Shown here: positions 31,504 through 38,875 of the stretch, one piece after another
Position numbering within the stretch: the stretch's first letter is position 1
Layout: each line of letters starts with the position of its first letter
DNA from: JBBSEZ01 sp038239195
GTDB taxonomy: Bacteria; Planctomycetota; Planctomycetia; Gemmatales; Gemmataceae
Length of the DNA: 38,875 nucleotides
Direction: 5' to 3'
Assembly (NCBI GenBank): GCA_038239195.1
Contig: JBBSEZ010000029.1
Span: 1-38,875, forward strand
Program-made: the position numbers and the translations under genes
Notes under the pieces: model-generated
What the model saw: only the letters and a program-made list of their open reading frames with translations
What the model was told of the DNA's origin: nothing
The model's database searches: none

Positions 31504-32845
31504 CGACTTGCGGGCCCGACTGCGCCGGGACCTGGCGGACAACGCCTATCCCGGCTACGTCTACGGCTACCCGCACAAAAAGGCCTATCGACCGCTCGCG
31601 GCGCCCGTCTCCCTGGAAGAGGCCTGGGCGGGGGAGGACCGCTCCGCCCTGTTCTGCTACGTCCACGTCCCCTTCTGCAACCAGCGCTGCTCCTTCTGCA
31701 ACCTCTTCACCTTTGTCCCCCAGGGCGCCTCCCCCACGGCCATCTACCTCGACGCCCTGGCCCGCGAGATGAGGGCTTACGCCCGCGCCCTGGGCGAGGC
31801 CCGCTTCGCGCGCCTCTACCTCGGGGGAGGCACCCCGACCTTCCTCGAAACCGGCGAACTGCGCCGGCTGGTCTCGGCGCTGCGCCAGGAGCTCGGCATC
31901 TCTCCCGAACAGGCGCACGCTTGCATCGAGGCCAGCCCCGAGACGCTCGACGCGGAGAAAATCGCCCTCCTGCGCGAGGTGGGCTTTCAGCGCCTCAGCC
32001 TGGGCGTGCAGTCCTTCGTGCCCGAAGAGTTGCGCCAGGTCAACCGCCGCTTCGACTTCGGCCTTCACAACGACGCGATAGAGCGCATCGGCGAGGCGCG
32101 CTTCCCCCACTTCAACATCGACCTGATCTACGGCCTTCCCGGCCAGACAATGGATACCTGGCGCCAGTCGCTAAAACGAGGGATCGAGTCTCCGGCCACG
32201 AGCCTGTTCCTCTACCCTCTCTACGTCCGCCCGCTGACGGGGCTTTCGAGGCGCAGCGAAGCGCCCCCCGCCCCGTCGCCCGGGCAGATGGGGGCCCTGT
32301 ACGACCTCGCAGTTGAATTGCTGCGCGGGGCCGGGTTTCGCCAGGAGACGATGCGACAGTTTCGGCGCGACGGGGAAGGCCACCTGGCCGAGCTCGAATA
32401 TCGCTGCCAGCGCGACGGCACGATCGGGCTGGGGGCAGGGGCGCGCAGCTACACGCAGCGGCTGCACTATTCGACCCCGTGGCGCATGGTGGGCCGCAAC
32501 ATCCGCGCCGTGGTCGAGGAGCATGGCTCCCGCATGCGTGCCGGCGACACCGACGTGGCCCACGGCTTCGTTCTCGACGACGACGAGCGCGCCCGTCGCT
32601 TCCTCCTACAGTCGCTTCTCCACGACGGGCTCGATCGTGCCGCGTTTCGCGAACTATTTCCGCATGACGCGCTCGAGCGATTCGCGCCGCAATGGGAGGC
32701 ACTGGAAGAGGAGCGGTGTGTGGCGCGGGGCGCGGAGCGCATCAGCCTGACGCCGCGCGGCGTGCGCCATTCCGACGCGGTGGGTCGATTGTTCTTCTCC
32801 GAGCGCGTCGAGTCCCTGATCGCCGACTACGAGTACGACGCATGA
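31484..32845 (+). CDS. STM4012-family radical-SAM protein
   Basis: A 453-residue enzyme related to HemN/HemW coproporphyrinogen-type radical-SAM proteins. The cluster motif CNQRCSFC (C65, C69, C72) is followed by YLGGGTPTFLE, ASPETLDAEK and LSLGVQSF, all hallmarks of that group. The C-terminal part has the winged-helix-like HemN extension. STM4012-type proteins sit beside STM4011 and STM4013, and the gene order here is the same. The reaction is unknown; it need not be porphyrin chemistry. The start overlaps the STM4013-like gene and the stop overlaps the STM4011-like start as ATGA. Confidence 0.88.
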   Translation: MPTSTSDDLRARLRRDLADNAYPGYVYGYPHKKAYRPLAAPVSLEEAWAGEDRSALFCYVHVPFCNQRCSFCNLFTFVPQGASPTAIYLDALAREMRAYARALGEARFARLYLGGGTPTFLETGELRRLVSALRQELGISPEQAHACIEASPETLDAEKIALLREVGFQRLSLGVQSFVPEELRQVNRRFDFGLHNDAIERIGEARFPHFNIDLIYGLPGQTMDTWRQSLKRGIESPATSLFLYPLYVRPLTGLSRRSEAPPAPSPGQMGALYDLAVELLRGAGFRQETMRQFRRDGEGHLAELEYRCQRDGTIGLGAGARSYTQRLHYSTPWRMVGRNIRAVVEEHGSRMRAGDTDVAHGFVLDDDERARRFLLQSLLHDGLDRAAFRELFPHDALERFAPQWEALEEERCVARGAERISLTPRGVRHSDAVGRLFFSERVESLIADYEYDA

Positions 32846-33720
32846 GCCTGCTCGTCCTGTTCCGCACCCGGCTGGAGTGGTGCAACTATACCTGTGGCTA
32901 CTGCCCCTGGAACGCCACCGTGCAGCGCGTCCCGGCCGAGGCGTTCCGCGAGGACGAGGCCCGGCTCGGGCGGGTCGTCGCCCGCATCGCCGAGCTGCCC
33001 GAGCCCATCGAGCTGTTCATCGCGCCCAAGGCGGAGTATCTGGTCCTGCCTTACTGGCGCGCTGCCGTCGGGCGATTGCTGGCCCTGCCGCAGGTCGAGC
33101 GCGTCACCGTGCAGACCAACCTGTCCTTCGATCTCGGGCCCTTCCTCGATGCGGTCGAGGCGAGTAAACTGGCCCTGTGGACGACGTATCACCCCACGGA
33201 GGTGAGCGCCGAGGAGCTGGAACGGTTGCACCGCAAATGGGCGCTGCTCCAGGAGCGCGGCGTTCCCTTCAGCGTGGGGATCGTGGGCACGCACGAGGCG
33301 CTGCCTCACCTCCGGCGGCTCCGCGACCGGCTCGACAAGGCAATCTACGTCTGGGTCAACGCCTACAAGCGCGAGCCGGGTTACTACAGTGAAGAGCAGC
33401 TTGCGGACGTCCGGGCGGTCGATCCCTATTTTGACCTCAACAACCAGCACTTCCCCAGCCTTGGCCAGCCTTGCACGGCGGGGCAGCGCGCCACGTATCT
33501 CGACGACGAGGGCGACCTCCGGCGCTGCTTCTTCGTGGGGGAGGTGCTCGGCAATCTCTTTCGCGACGGCTGGCGCCGGCTCGACGCGCCGAAGACGTGC
33601 CCGCGCCAGACGTGCCACTGTTACGTCGGACACATGCACGTGGTCGAACTGGATTTTCGCTCGGTCTACGGCAAGCATCTGGCGGCGCGCATTCCGCGCG
33701 CCTGGCAAAGGGGGCCCTGA
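32842..33720 (+). CDS. STM4011-family radical-SAM protein
   Basis: A 292-residue radical-SAM enzyme with CNYTCGYC (C14, C18, C21) very near the N-terminus. Further cysteines near the C-terminus (GQPCTAGQRA, RCFFVGEV, KTCPRQTCHC) look like ligands for an auxiliary iron-sulfur cluster of the SPASM type. This combination is typical of enzymes that modify peptides or proteins. It matches the STM4011 family found next to STM4012 and STM4013. The ATG overlaps the previous stop by four bases, so translation is coupled. A fourth gene starts two bases after the stop. Confidence 0.88.
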   Translation: MSLLVLFRTRLEWCNYTCGYCPWNATVQRVPAEAFREDEARLGRVVARIAELPEPIELFIAPKAEYLVLPYWRAAVGRLLALPQVERVTVQTNLSFDLGPFLDAVEASKLALWTTYHPTEVSAEELERLHRKWALLQERGVPFSVGIVGTHEALPHLRRLRDRLDKAIYVWVNAYKREPGYYSEEQLADVRAVDPYFDLNNQHFPSLGQPCTAGQRATYLDDEGDLRRCFFVGEVLGNLFRDGWRRLDAPKTCPRQTCHCYVGHMHVVELDFRSVYGKHLAARIPRAWQRGP

Positions 33721-33722
33721 CC

Positions 33723-34445
33723 ATGACGCTTCCCGCCTCGCTCTTGCAACAGGTCGAACAGCACGGCTGTCTCACGGGGCGCTACCATTCGGAGTGGCCC
33801 GCGAGCATTTGTCTGGGGGCCAGCCAGCCGCCGCAACCGGCGCTGTTCGCCGGCTGCCAGGACTGTCTGAACTTCAAGGTCGGGGCGTTGCAGGCCCTGC
33901 TGCCGCCCGGGACGACGGTCTATACGCTTGCCGACGAGCTGACGCGGCACAACCGCCAGCGCCGGGGCTTCGACGGCACCACGAGCGGATATCACACCCA
34001 GGGGGCCGGCTTCTGGCTCTCGGCGGCGTGGTATGCCAACTGTGGCCTGTTCCTGATCAACGGCGAGCGCTCGCGGGCGCTGGGCAGCGACCTCGACCTG
34101 CTGATGCTGGCGTTCAAGAACGGCGTGGTCAAGGCGCCCGACCAGCGCATGCTCGACCCGCACCTTTACGTGACGCAGACCGTCTACGTGAACTACGCGG
34201 GCGCCCCTATCGCCGTGCGCTCGCGTCAGGACCTCCTGTCGTCCCCGCAGTGCCGGGTGCAAGCGCACAAAGACTTCCACAAGGCCACGCTCGCCGAGTT
34301 CCTGCCCGCGACGAAACCGACTCCGCCGGCCCCCGCGCCGGCGATCCCGGTGCCACGCAAGCCGGGCGACGTCTGCCCCACGTGCAAGGCGGAAGTGCGC
34401 GCCCGGGCGCTGCTCAACGGCACCTACGTCGGCTGTCTGTGTTGA
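33723..34445 (+). CDS. Unknown Cys/His-containing protein, fourth gene of the STM4013-4012-4011 operon
   Basis: A 240-residue protein that I do not recognise. The N-terminal half has paired cysteines (GCQDCLNF near residue 45). The C-terminus, after a proline/alanine-rich linker, is a small zinc ribbon (CPTCKAEV...CLC). There is no signal peptide. The middle contains AAWYANCGLFLINGERSRALG, without a catalytic motif I know. It begins two bases after the STM4011 stop, so it belongs to the operon. STM4014 and STM4015 homologues, which follow in Salmonella, are not visible here, so this may be a lineage-specific partner or substrate. Confidence 0.7.
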   Translation: MTLPASLLQQVEQHGCLTGRYHSEWPASICLGASQPPQPALFAGCQDCLNFKVGALQALLPPGTTVYTLADELTRHNRQRRGFDGTTSGYHTQGAGFWLSAAWYANCGLFLINGERSRALGSDLDLLMLAFKNGVVKAPDQRMLDPHLYVTQTVYVNYAGAPIAVRSRQDLLSSPQCRVQAHKDFHKATLAEFLPATKPTPPAPAPAIPVPRKPGDVCPTCKAEVRARALLNGTYVGCLC

Positions 34446-34451
34446 GCCGGC

Positions 34452-34994
34452 TCACGGGATGGCGCTGGCCGGCTGGAACGGCCCGGTGGCCTTGCTCGGC
34501 ACCCAGGCCTTGACGGTGTTGATGATCGCCTGCCGAAACCCCTCGGGCTCGGGCACGCCGACCAGGCGCATCACTACCTGGCCCTTGGAGAGGACCTCCA
34601 GCGCCCCCGACTGGTAGAACGGGTCATGACTGCCGGCCTCGAGGCGCACTTCGTCAATGTCTTCGAGGTTGATCTGGTGCGTCGCCGCGGGCTTGAGGCC
34701 GCGCTGGATCATCAGCCGCCGGTTGGTCAGCGTGTAGCGCGGGCAGAGGAACGGCGCGAACTTCATGGCGAAGAGCGGCGCAAGGATGGCCCAGCCGAGC
34801 GGGGCGAGAACGATGCTGCGCACCAGCTTCTGGCCGAGATGAGCGATCGGCCCTCCCAGGACCGGAAAGGCCTCGCGGACGCGCGCCTCGCCGAGAGCCG
34901 GCGGCATCAGGCCGGCGACGGCCTGGCGAAGGGCGGCCGGGTGGGACGGCGTCCCGGCCGGGTTGTGTACGAGCTGGCTCTGATCGAGAACCAT
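34452..34994 (-). CDS. Bacterial PH-domain membrane protein
   Basis: A 180-residue protein. A hydrophobic stretch at about residues 63-78 (IVLAPLGWAILAPLFAM) is followed by YTLTNRRLMIQRGLK, the hallmark strand of the bacterial PH (bPH2/DUF304) domain, and by INLEDIDEVRL and EVLSKG. These domains occur in membrane proteins of stress response and lipid handling; the exact role is unknown. I chose the ATG at 34994, as sequence upstream is low in protein character. It is convergent with the previous gene at a distance of 6 bases. A hairpin lies between it and the lipoprotein gene at 35102-35554. Confidence 0.75.
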   Translation of the reverse strand: MVLDQSQLVHNPAGTPSHPAALRQAVAGLMPPALGEARVREAFPVLGGPIAHLGQKLVRSIVLAPLGWAILAPLFAMKFAPFLCPRYTLTNRRLMIQRGLKPAATHQINLEDIDEVRLEAGSHDPFYQSGALEVLSKGQVVMRLVGVPEPEGFRQAIINTVKAWVPSKATGPFQPASAIP

Positions 34995-35006
34995 GACGGT
35001 CTGCAC

Positions 35007-35049
35007 CCGTAGGAGAGGAAGCACAGCAAGAACGCAGTCTGTCCTACGG
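35007..35049. repeat. 8-base-stem inverted repeat upstream of the PH gene
   Basis: CCGTAGGA (35007-35014) and TCCTACGG (35042-35049) are exact complements around a 27-base loop. GTAGGA recalls the REP unit foot, but the rest of that hairpin is missing. It may be a remnant, a weak terminator after the lipoprotein gene, or chance. Confidence 0.35.
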
Positions 35050-35101
35050 ATCGAGGGAGGCTTGCCAAGGTCCTTGGCCCCTTGGGCGCCGTCCCGGCGT
35101 C

Positions 35102-35554
35102 CTACCGCCCCCCCGTACCCGCCGGCTTTTTCAACGCGAAGTCGAGCGGGTTGTTGCCTTGCTTCACCTCGACCTCGGCGTTGTTGCCCTCCGCGTTGGC
35201 CGGGATCAGATCGGCGGGATCGACCAGGCCCGTCGTGTTGCCCCTGGCCTTTTCGGCCTCGTGCATCTTGGCCAGCTCTTCGGTGCTGCGCGCGAAATTG
35301 ACCTTCTTGACGGAGACGATCTGCACGAGCTTGCGCCCGGGGGTTATCGGGGACACGGTGTAGCGGCCGTCGGTGATCTTGCCCCCCGCGCTGGGGCCTT
35401 TGCCGTCGGCCGGCAGGAACGTGATCGTCCCGTCGGCCACGTTCTCGCCTTCGTAGGTCACCCTCCCGCTGACGCTGCTCGGTTTGCCGCAGCCGGGGAC
35501 GAGGCACAGGGCCAGCACCAGAGCCCCCAAGCGAGCCAGCAACTTGCGGTCCAT
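35102..35554 (-). CDS. Transthyretin-like lipoprotein
   Basis: A 150-residue lipoprotein with a signal sequence and lipobox (LCLVPGC, Cys about residue 22). The mature part is a small beta-sandwich of the carboxypeptidase-regulatory/transthyretin type: VSGRVTYEGENVADGTITFLP and DGRYTVSPITPGRKLVQI. Such small lipoproteins almost always follow DUF1559 genes in planctomycetes, as here (14 bases gap on the same strand). They probably support an exported pilin-like protein, but no function is proven. I chose the ATG at 35554 over the GTG at 35620 because it gives a proper signal peptide. Confidence 0.82.
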   Translation of the reverse strand: MDRKLLARLGALVLALCLVPGCGKPSSVSGRVTYEGENVADGTITFLPADGKGPSAGGKITDGRYTVSPITPGRKLVQIVSVKKVNFARSTEELAKMHEAEKARGNTTGLVDPADLIPANAEGNNAEVEVKQGNNPLDFALKKPAGTGGR

Positions 35555-35568
35555 GAGCGCCTCCGGTA

Positions 35569-36621
35569 TCAGGGCAGGTCGGCGACTTCGCCGCCGGATC
35601 GCGTCCCCAACCCACGCCACGCGGCCAGGTCGATCGAGTTGGTCGCGAAGCGGACGGAGCCGTCGGCCAGCGCCACGTTGACGCCTCCGCTATGCTTGCT
35701 CCGCGCGGCGACGTAGGCCCCCGAAGCGCTGGGGGTGAACCAGGCGCTTCCGCCAAGGCTCTGGCAGGGGGCCTTGTAGCCCGTATCGCCCTGGTCCTGG
35801 GGGCAGGGGCCGATGGGGCGGTCGGCGGCCGACGAGTTGGGGGTCAAGGACGCGGAGAACAAGGCCCCGCCCATGTTCCCGTAGATGATCTCGCCCACGG
35901 GCCCACCCCAGCCGTTCGTCACGCCGGACACCAACCCCTCCGAGACCAGCAGCGTGTGCGACGTGCCGTCCGTGACGTCCGTGAGCGCCGGGCCACGCGA
36001 TTTCACGCCGGCCCCCGAGTCCACGCTCTGGCCAGGAACGACCCCGAAGACGCCGACGCCCCACGGCCCGGCCGTGCCGTCCACTGCCTTGCCGTACATG
36101 TCGCCGCTGCCAACACAGCCTCGATAGTTCCCGCGGATGAACCCGTAAGCGCCGGTGGTCCCCTCGTTGGTCAGCGGGCCAATGTCGCTGGGGCACAGGA
36201 AACCCGGGATGTTCGCCATCCGCGCCTGGCGCAGCCGGGCATCGTCGCCGATCGCCCCGTTGGGACCGGGGTAGTTGGCCACGAAGCCCGTCGCCGGCAG
36301 CGTCCAGTAGAGCTTGGCGACGTTGTCCTGCTCGATGTACGGCAGCACCAGTTGAGTCCAGGTGTAGGTGTCCCACATGTCGTACTTGCGCGCGTAGGGC
36401 AGCCCGCCCATCGTGTCGTGGTAACTGTGGCAGGCGATGCCCAGTTGTTTGAGGTTGTTCGAGCACTTCATGCGCGCGGCCGCCTCGCGCACCTTCTGGA
36501 CCGCAGGCAGCAACAGGCCGATGAGGATGGCGATGATGGCGATCACCACCAGCAACTCGATCAGCGTGAACCCCGCGTTCGGGCCTGGGCGTTTTGGAGG
36601 GGGAGTGGGTGCTCGCAACAT
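35569..36621 (-). CDS. DUF1559 prepilin-like protein
   Basis: A 350-residue member of the DUF1559 family that is greatly expanded in planctomycetes. The type IV prepilin signal GFTLIELLVVIAIIAILIG is near residue 17, followed by LLPAVQKVREAAARMKCSNNLKQLG. The C-terminus has the family's His-x9-Asp-Gly mark (HSGGVNVALADG). It is processed like a pseudopilin and lies outside the cytoplasm; function unknown. I chose the ATG at 36621, with AAAGGG upstream; an in-frame TTG at 36639 is the alternative. An AT-rich gap of about 290 bases separates it from the divergent XylR-type gene. Confidence 0.92.
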   Translation of the reverse strand: MLRAPTPPPKRPGPNAGFTLIELLVVIAIIAILIGLLLPAVQKVREAAARMKCSNNLKQLGIACHSYHDTMGGLPYARKYDMWDTYTWTQLVLPYIEQDNVAKLYWTLPATGFVANYPGPNGAIGDDARLRQARMANIPGFLCPSDIGPLTNEGTTGAYGFIRGNYRGCVGSGDMYGKAVDGTAGPWGVGVFGVVPGQSVDSGAGVKSRGPALTDVTDGTSHTLLVSEGLVSGVTNGWGGPVGEIIYGNMGGALFSASLTPNSSAADRPIGPCPQDQGDTGYKAPCQSLGGSAWFTPSASGAYVAARSKHSGGVNVALADGSVRFATNSIDLAAWRGLGTRSGGEVADLP

Positions 36622-36911
36622 TGGGAGGGGCCCTTTCAACAGAGGAACGAAAACAAAGGCAATCGATGGTGGGGGCGCTTCAATTACACCACTTCTACCG
36701 CAAACGGTTGCAATAGCAATGAGAAGGGGCGTAATTCTTTTGAGTTTCCTTGCAGGCTACCCGTCATCGGTCCTCGAGCCCGGGCAGGACGCAAAAGGGC
36801 CCGTGGCTCGGGCAACTGGGAAAGGCGCGGGCGCGGAGCACAACTCCCTCCCGGGGCGCCCCGGTTGAAATCTGTTGCGGCCGCCGTAGGATCGGCCGGA
36901 GGGAGGCTGCC

Positions 36912-38084
36912 ATGCGACACCCGCACGTGGTCCTGATCGTGGAGACCTCCAGCAGCTATGGCCGGAGGCTCTTGCGGGGCATCACCCGGTACGTACGTCC
37001 CCGCGGGCCCTGGTCGATTTTCTTCCAGGAGAGCGACCTCGGCGCAGCGCCGCCCGAGTGGCTGCGGAGCTGGCGCGGCGACGGAGCGATCTGTCGGCTC
37101 CTCGACCAGGAACTGGCCCACCACTTCCGCCGGGCGAAGGTCCCTGTCGTCAACCTCAACGACGTCCACGGGCCCTGGGGCCTCCCCCGGGCCCAGTCCG
37201 ACCAGCTCGCGATCGGCCGGTTGGCGGCCGAGCACCTGCTCGAGCGCGGGTTCCGCCACTTCGCCTTCTGCGGGTTCACGGGGCACGGATGGTCCAAAGG
37301 GCGGAACGAGGGCTTCGCGGGGACGTTGCGTGCCGCCGGCCGCGACTGCGGTTTCTACGAGTCGCCCTGGGGCGGCGCGGCCGCGCCTTCGTGGGAGGAG
37401 GGACAGGGAGAGATCGGGCGATGGCTGCGGGAACTGCCCCGTCCGGTCGGCGTCATGGCCTGCAACGACGTGCGCGGCCAGCAGGTGCTGGACGCCTGCC
37501 AGCGCATCGGCGCCAGCGTGCCGGACGAGGTCGCCGTCATCGGGGCGGACGACGACGAGTTGCTGTGTGAGCTGTGCAACCCGCCCCTGTCCAGCGTCGT
37601 GCCGAACCCGGAGCGCGTCGGCTACGAGGCGGCCGCCTTGCTCGACCAACTGATGGCTGGCGCGAAGGCCCCCGCGGACGAACTGCTGATCGAGCCGCTC
37701 GGGGTGACGACCCGGCAGTCCAGCGACGTGCTGGCCGTCGAGGACGCACACATCGCCGCCGCCGTGCGCCACATCCGGGAGCACGCTTGCCTGGGCCTGT
37801 CCGTCGCCGATCTCCTGAAGCACGTGCCGGTGTCGCGGACGACCCTCGAACAGCAGTTCCGCAAGTACCTGGGCCGCTCCCCGCAGGCCGAGATTCGCGC
37901 CGTGCAACTCAAGCGCGTCAAGCAACTCCTGGCGGAGACTGACCTGCCGCTGAGTCAAATCGCCGACCTGGCCGGGTACAAGCACCCCGAGTACGTGAAC
38001 GTCGTCTTCAAGCGGGAGACAGGCGAAACGCCCGGCCAGTACCGGCGGAAGGCCCAGGCCGAGGCGCCCCGCCCGGCGCGTTAA
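36912..38084 (+). CDS. XylR-type transcription regulator (LacI-like sensor plus AraC DNA-binding domain)
   Basis: A 390-residue cytosolic regulator. Residues about 1-275 form a periplasmic-binding-protein-like sugar sensor (VVLIVETSSSYGRRLLRGI, FCGFTGHGWSKGRNEGF, IGADDDELLCELCNPPLSSV). Residues about 285-385 carry two AraC-type helix-turn-helix motifs (SVADLLKHVPVSRTTLEQQF, SQIADLAGYKHPEYVNVVFK). E. coli XylR has the same architecture and activates genes upon binding xylose. This protein may respond to a sugar; planctomycete genomes hold many copies. GGGAGG precedes the ATG. The divergent DUF1559 gene may be a target. The stop codon overlaps that of the next gene on -. Confidence 0.9.
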   Translation: MRHPHVVLIVETSSSYGRRLLRGITRYVRPRGPWSIFFQESDLGAAPPEWLRSWRGDGAICRLLDQELAHHFRRAKVPVVNLNDVHGPWGLPRAQSDQLAIGRLAAEHLLERGFRHFAFCGFTGHGWSKGRNEGFAGTLRAAGRDCGFYESPWGGAAAPSWEEGQGEIGRWLRELPRPVGVMACNDVRGQQVLDACQRIGASVPDEVAVIGADDDELLCELCNPPLSSVVPNPERVGYEAAALLDQLMAGAKAPADELLIEPLGVTTRQSSDVLAVEDAHIAAAVRHIREHACLGLSVADLLKHVPVSRTTLEQQFRKYLGRSPQAEIRAVQLKRVKQLLAETDLPLSQIADLAGYKHPEYVNVVFKRETGETPGQYRRKAQAEAPRPAR

Positions 38085-38728
38085 CCGTCGCGTTTCGTGC
38101 GGGCACCGGAAGAGGACGTCGGCCGCTTCCACAGTCCCACCGCCGAGCGCGCCGGAAACCCGTTCACGGTCAACTCGCGCCCCCGCAGCCGGACTTCGAG
38201 GGTGTTGCGCATCTGCCAGCGCGGGTCGTCGGCCGCGTAGCGATCCGACAGGAAGTGAATGCGCTGGTTGGTCGAGCCGATCCAGCGCCGCGACGTGTCG
38301 GGCAGCTCACGGACGTAGGGCCCATCGACGAGGATGTCGGTCAGGCCCAGCAACTCGCCGACGGCGGGCTCGGGCATCGCGCGCGCCTCCTCGAGCACGT
38401 GGCCGGTGAACAGCATCACCGTCAGCCCTCGTTCGCGCAGAGCGCGGGCAAGCACGACGGCCCCCGCGGCGTGCGCCAGCGGCTCCCCACCCAGCAACGT
38501 GATGCCCTCGACGCCGTGGTTGAGCGCTACGTCTTCCACCTGGGCGAGGATCGCGCCCGCGGTCGTGGCGGTCCCGCCCTCGAACGGCAGCATCTCGGGG
38601 TTGCAGCACCCCGGACAGCGCAGCGGGCAGCCCTGGAACCACAGCGCGAAGCGCACGCCGGGGCCCTCCGCTTCCGTCACCGGCACGACCTGCGCCACGC
38701 GCAGCACGACCTCGTTGGGCTCGATCAT
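38081..38728 (-). CDS. Radical-SAM activating enzyme (NrdG/PflA-like)
   Basis: A 215-residue protein with the activase motif CPLRCPGC (C34, C38, C41) near the N-terminus and GGEPLAHA in the SAM-binding site. It resembles activators of anaerobic ribonucleotide reductase and pyruvate formate-lyase, which install a glycyl radical on a partner. No glycyl-radical enzyme gene is in this window, so its target is unknown. The last 60 or so residues, rich in Arg, are an extension beyond the usual NrdG length. I chose the ATG at 38728. Its stop overlaps that of the convergent XylR gene. Confidence 0.82.
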   Translation of the reverse strand: MIEPNEVVLRVAQVVPVTEAEGPGVRFALWFQGCPLRCPGCCNPEMLPFEGGTATTAGAILAQVEDVALNHGVEGITLLGGEPLAHAAGAVVLARALRERGLTVMLFTGHVLEEARAMPEPAVGELLGLTDILVDGPYVRELPDTSRRWIGSTNQRIHFLSDRYAADDPRWQMRNTLEVRLRGRELTVNGFPARSAVGLWKRPTSSSGARTKRDG

Positions 38729-38801
38729 CGACTCGTCCCTCGTGGAGTTGGCAGTCCTTCCATTGTACCTGCCCCCACGGCGAATAGACAACCGAGAGCG
38801 G

Positions 38802-38832
38802 CCAGGCAAGCAGCTCGTCACTGCTTGCCTGG
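38802..38832. repeat. 12-base-stem hairpin near the right edge
   Basis: CCAGGCAAGCAG (38802-38813) pairs exactly with 38821-38832 around CTCGTCA. It lies about 75 bases upstream of the activase start. The GGCAAGCA core also occurs in the hairpin at 20811-20862, so these may be related repeats, but the match is short. Confidence 0.5.
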
Positions 38833-38875
38833 GCGCTGCCGCTTCGCGGGCCCCGTTCGGCGCGGGGCGCGCTCC

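Overview
The window reads as a high-GC chromosome segment from a member of the phylum Planctomycetota, most likely the Gemmata/Isosphaera side. The clues are a DUF1559 prepilin-like gene followed by a small transthyretin-like lipoprotein, a LacI-AraC hybrid XylR-type regulator, zinc-ribbon proteins with long proline-rich linkers, an FHA membrane protein, a DUF2330 protein, a MoxR/VWA module and numerous palindromic repeats. I count 34 protein-coding genes. I see no tRNA or rRNA gene, no transposase and no CRISPR array.

Layout. 164-4452: zinc-ribbon protein, membrane FHA protein, RsbW-like kinase and metallophosphoesterase, all on +. 4453-5312: an 860-base gene-free stretch dense in nested inverted repeats, with two terminator-like hairpins, the second ending 18 bases before the next start codon. 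5313-11667: a HEAT-like giant protein, a metallopeptidase-like/VWA protein in a shifted frame, and a MoxR AAA+ ATPase. 11716-14615: uronate-dehydrogenase-like reductase, two small unknown proteins and a DUF2330 protein. 14820-19833 (-): an RbsB-RbsA-RbsC type sugar ABC importer followed by a GlgC homologue with a broken catalytic loop. 20020-26265 (-): degenerate M48 lipoprotein, MDR oxidoreductase, PhoD phosphatase, zinc-ribbon membrane protein and a tandem-AAA ATPase. 26375-27328 (+): HigBA toxin-antitoxin with a promoter and palindrome. 27363-30500 (-): membrane protein, bioB and bioF. 30706-34445 (+): a tight operon of STM4013-, STM4012- and STM4011-like proteins plus a Cys-containing unknown. 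34452-38728: PH-domain protein, transthyretin-like lipoprotein, DUF1559 protein, XylR and a radical-SAM activase.

How the genes may work together. MoxR ATPases commonly pair with VWA proteins as chaperone-like remodelling machines; here the VWA protein carries a zinc-protease-type HEYGHH motif and appears to be joined to a HEAT scaffold. The STM4011-4013 genes overlap each other and are very probably co-translated; their product is unknown to me. BioB and BioF are consecutive biotin steps. The ABC genes form one sugar importer, and the adjacent GlgC homologue suggests a sugar/glycogen link.

Most worth following up: the HEAT/metallopeptidase-VWA/MoxR module with its frame break and structured upstream region; the STM4013-4012-4011 cassette with a new fourth partner; the GlgC homologue lacking catalytic residues; and REP-like palindromes with GTAG or GGAG feet that flank or touch several genes.
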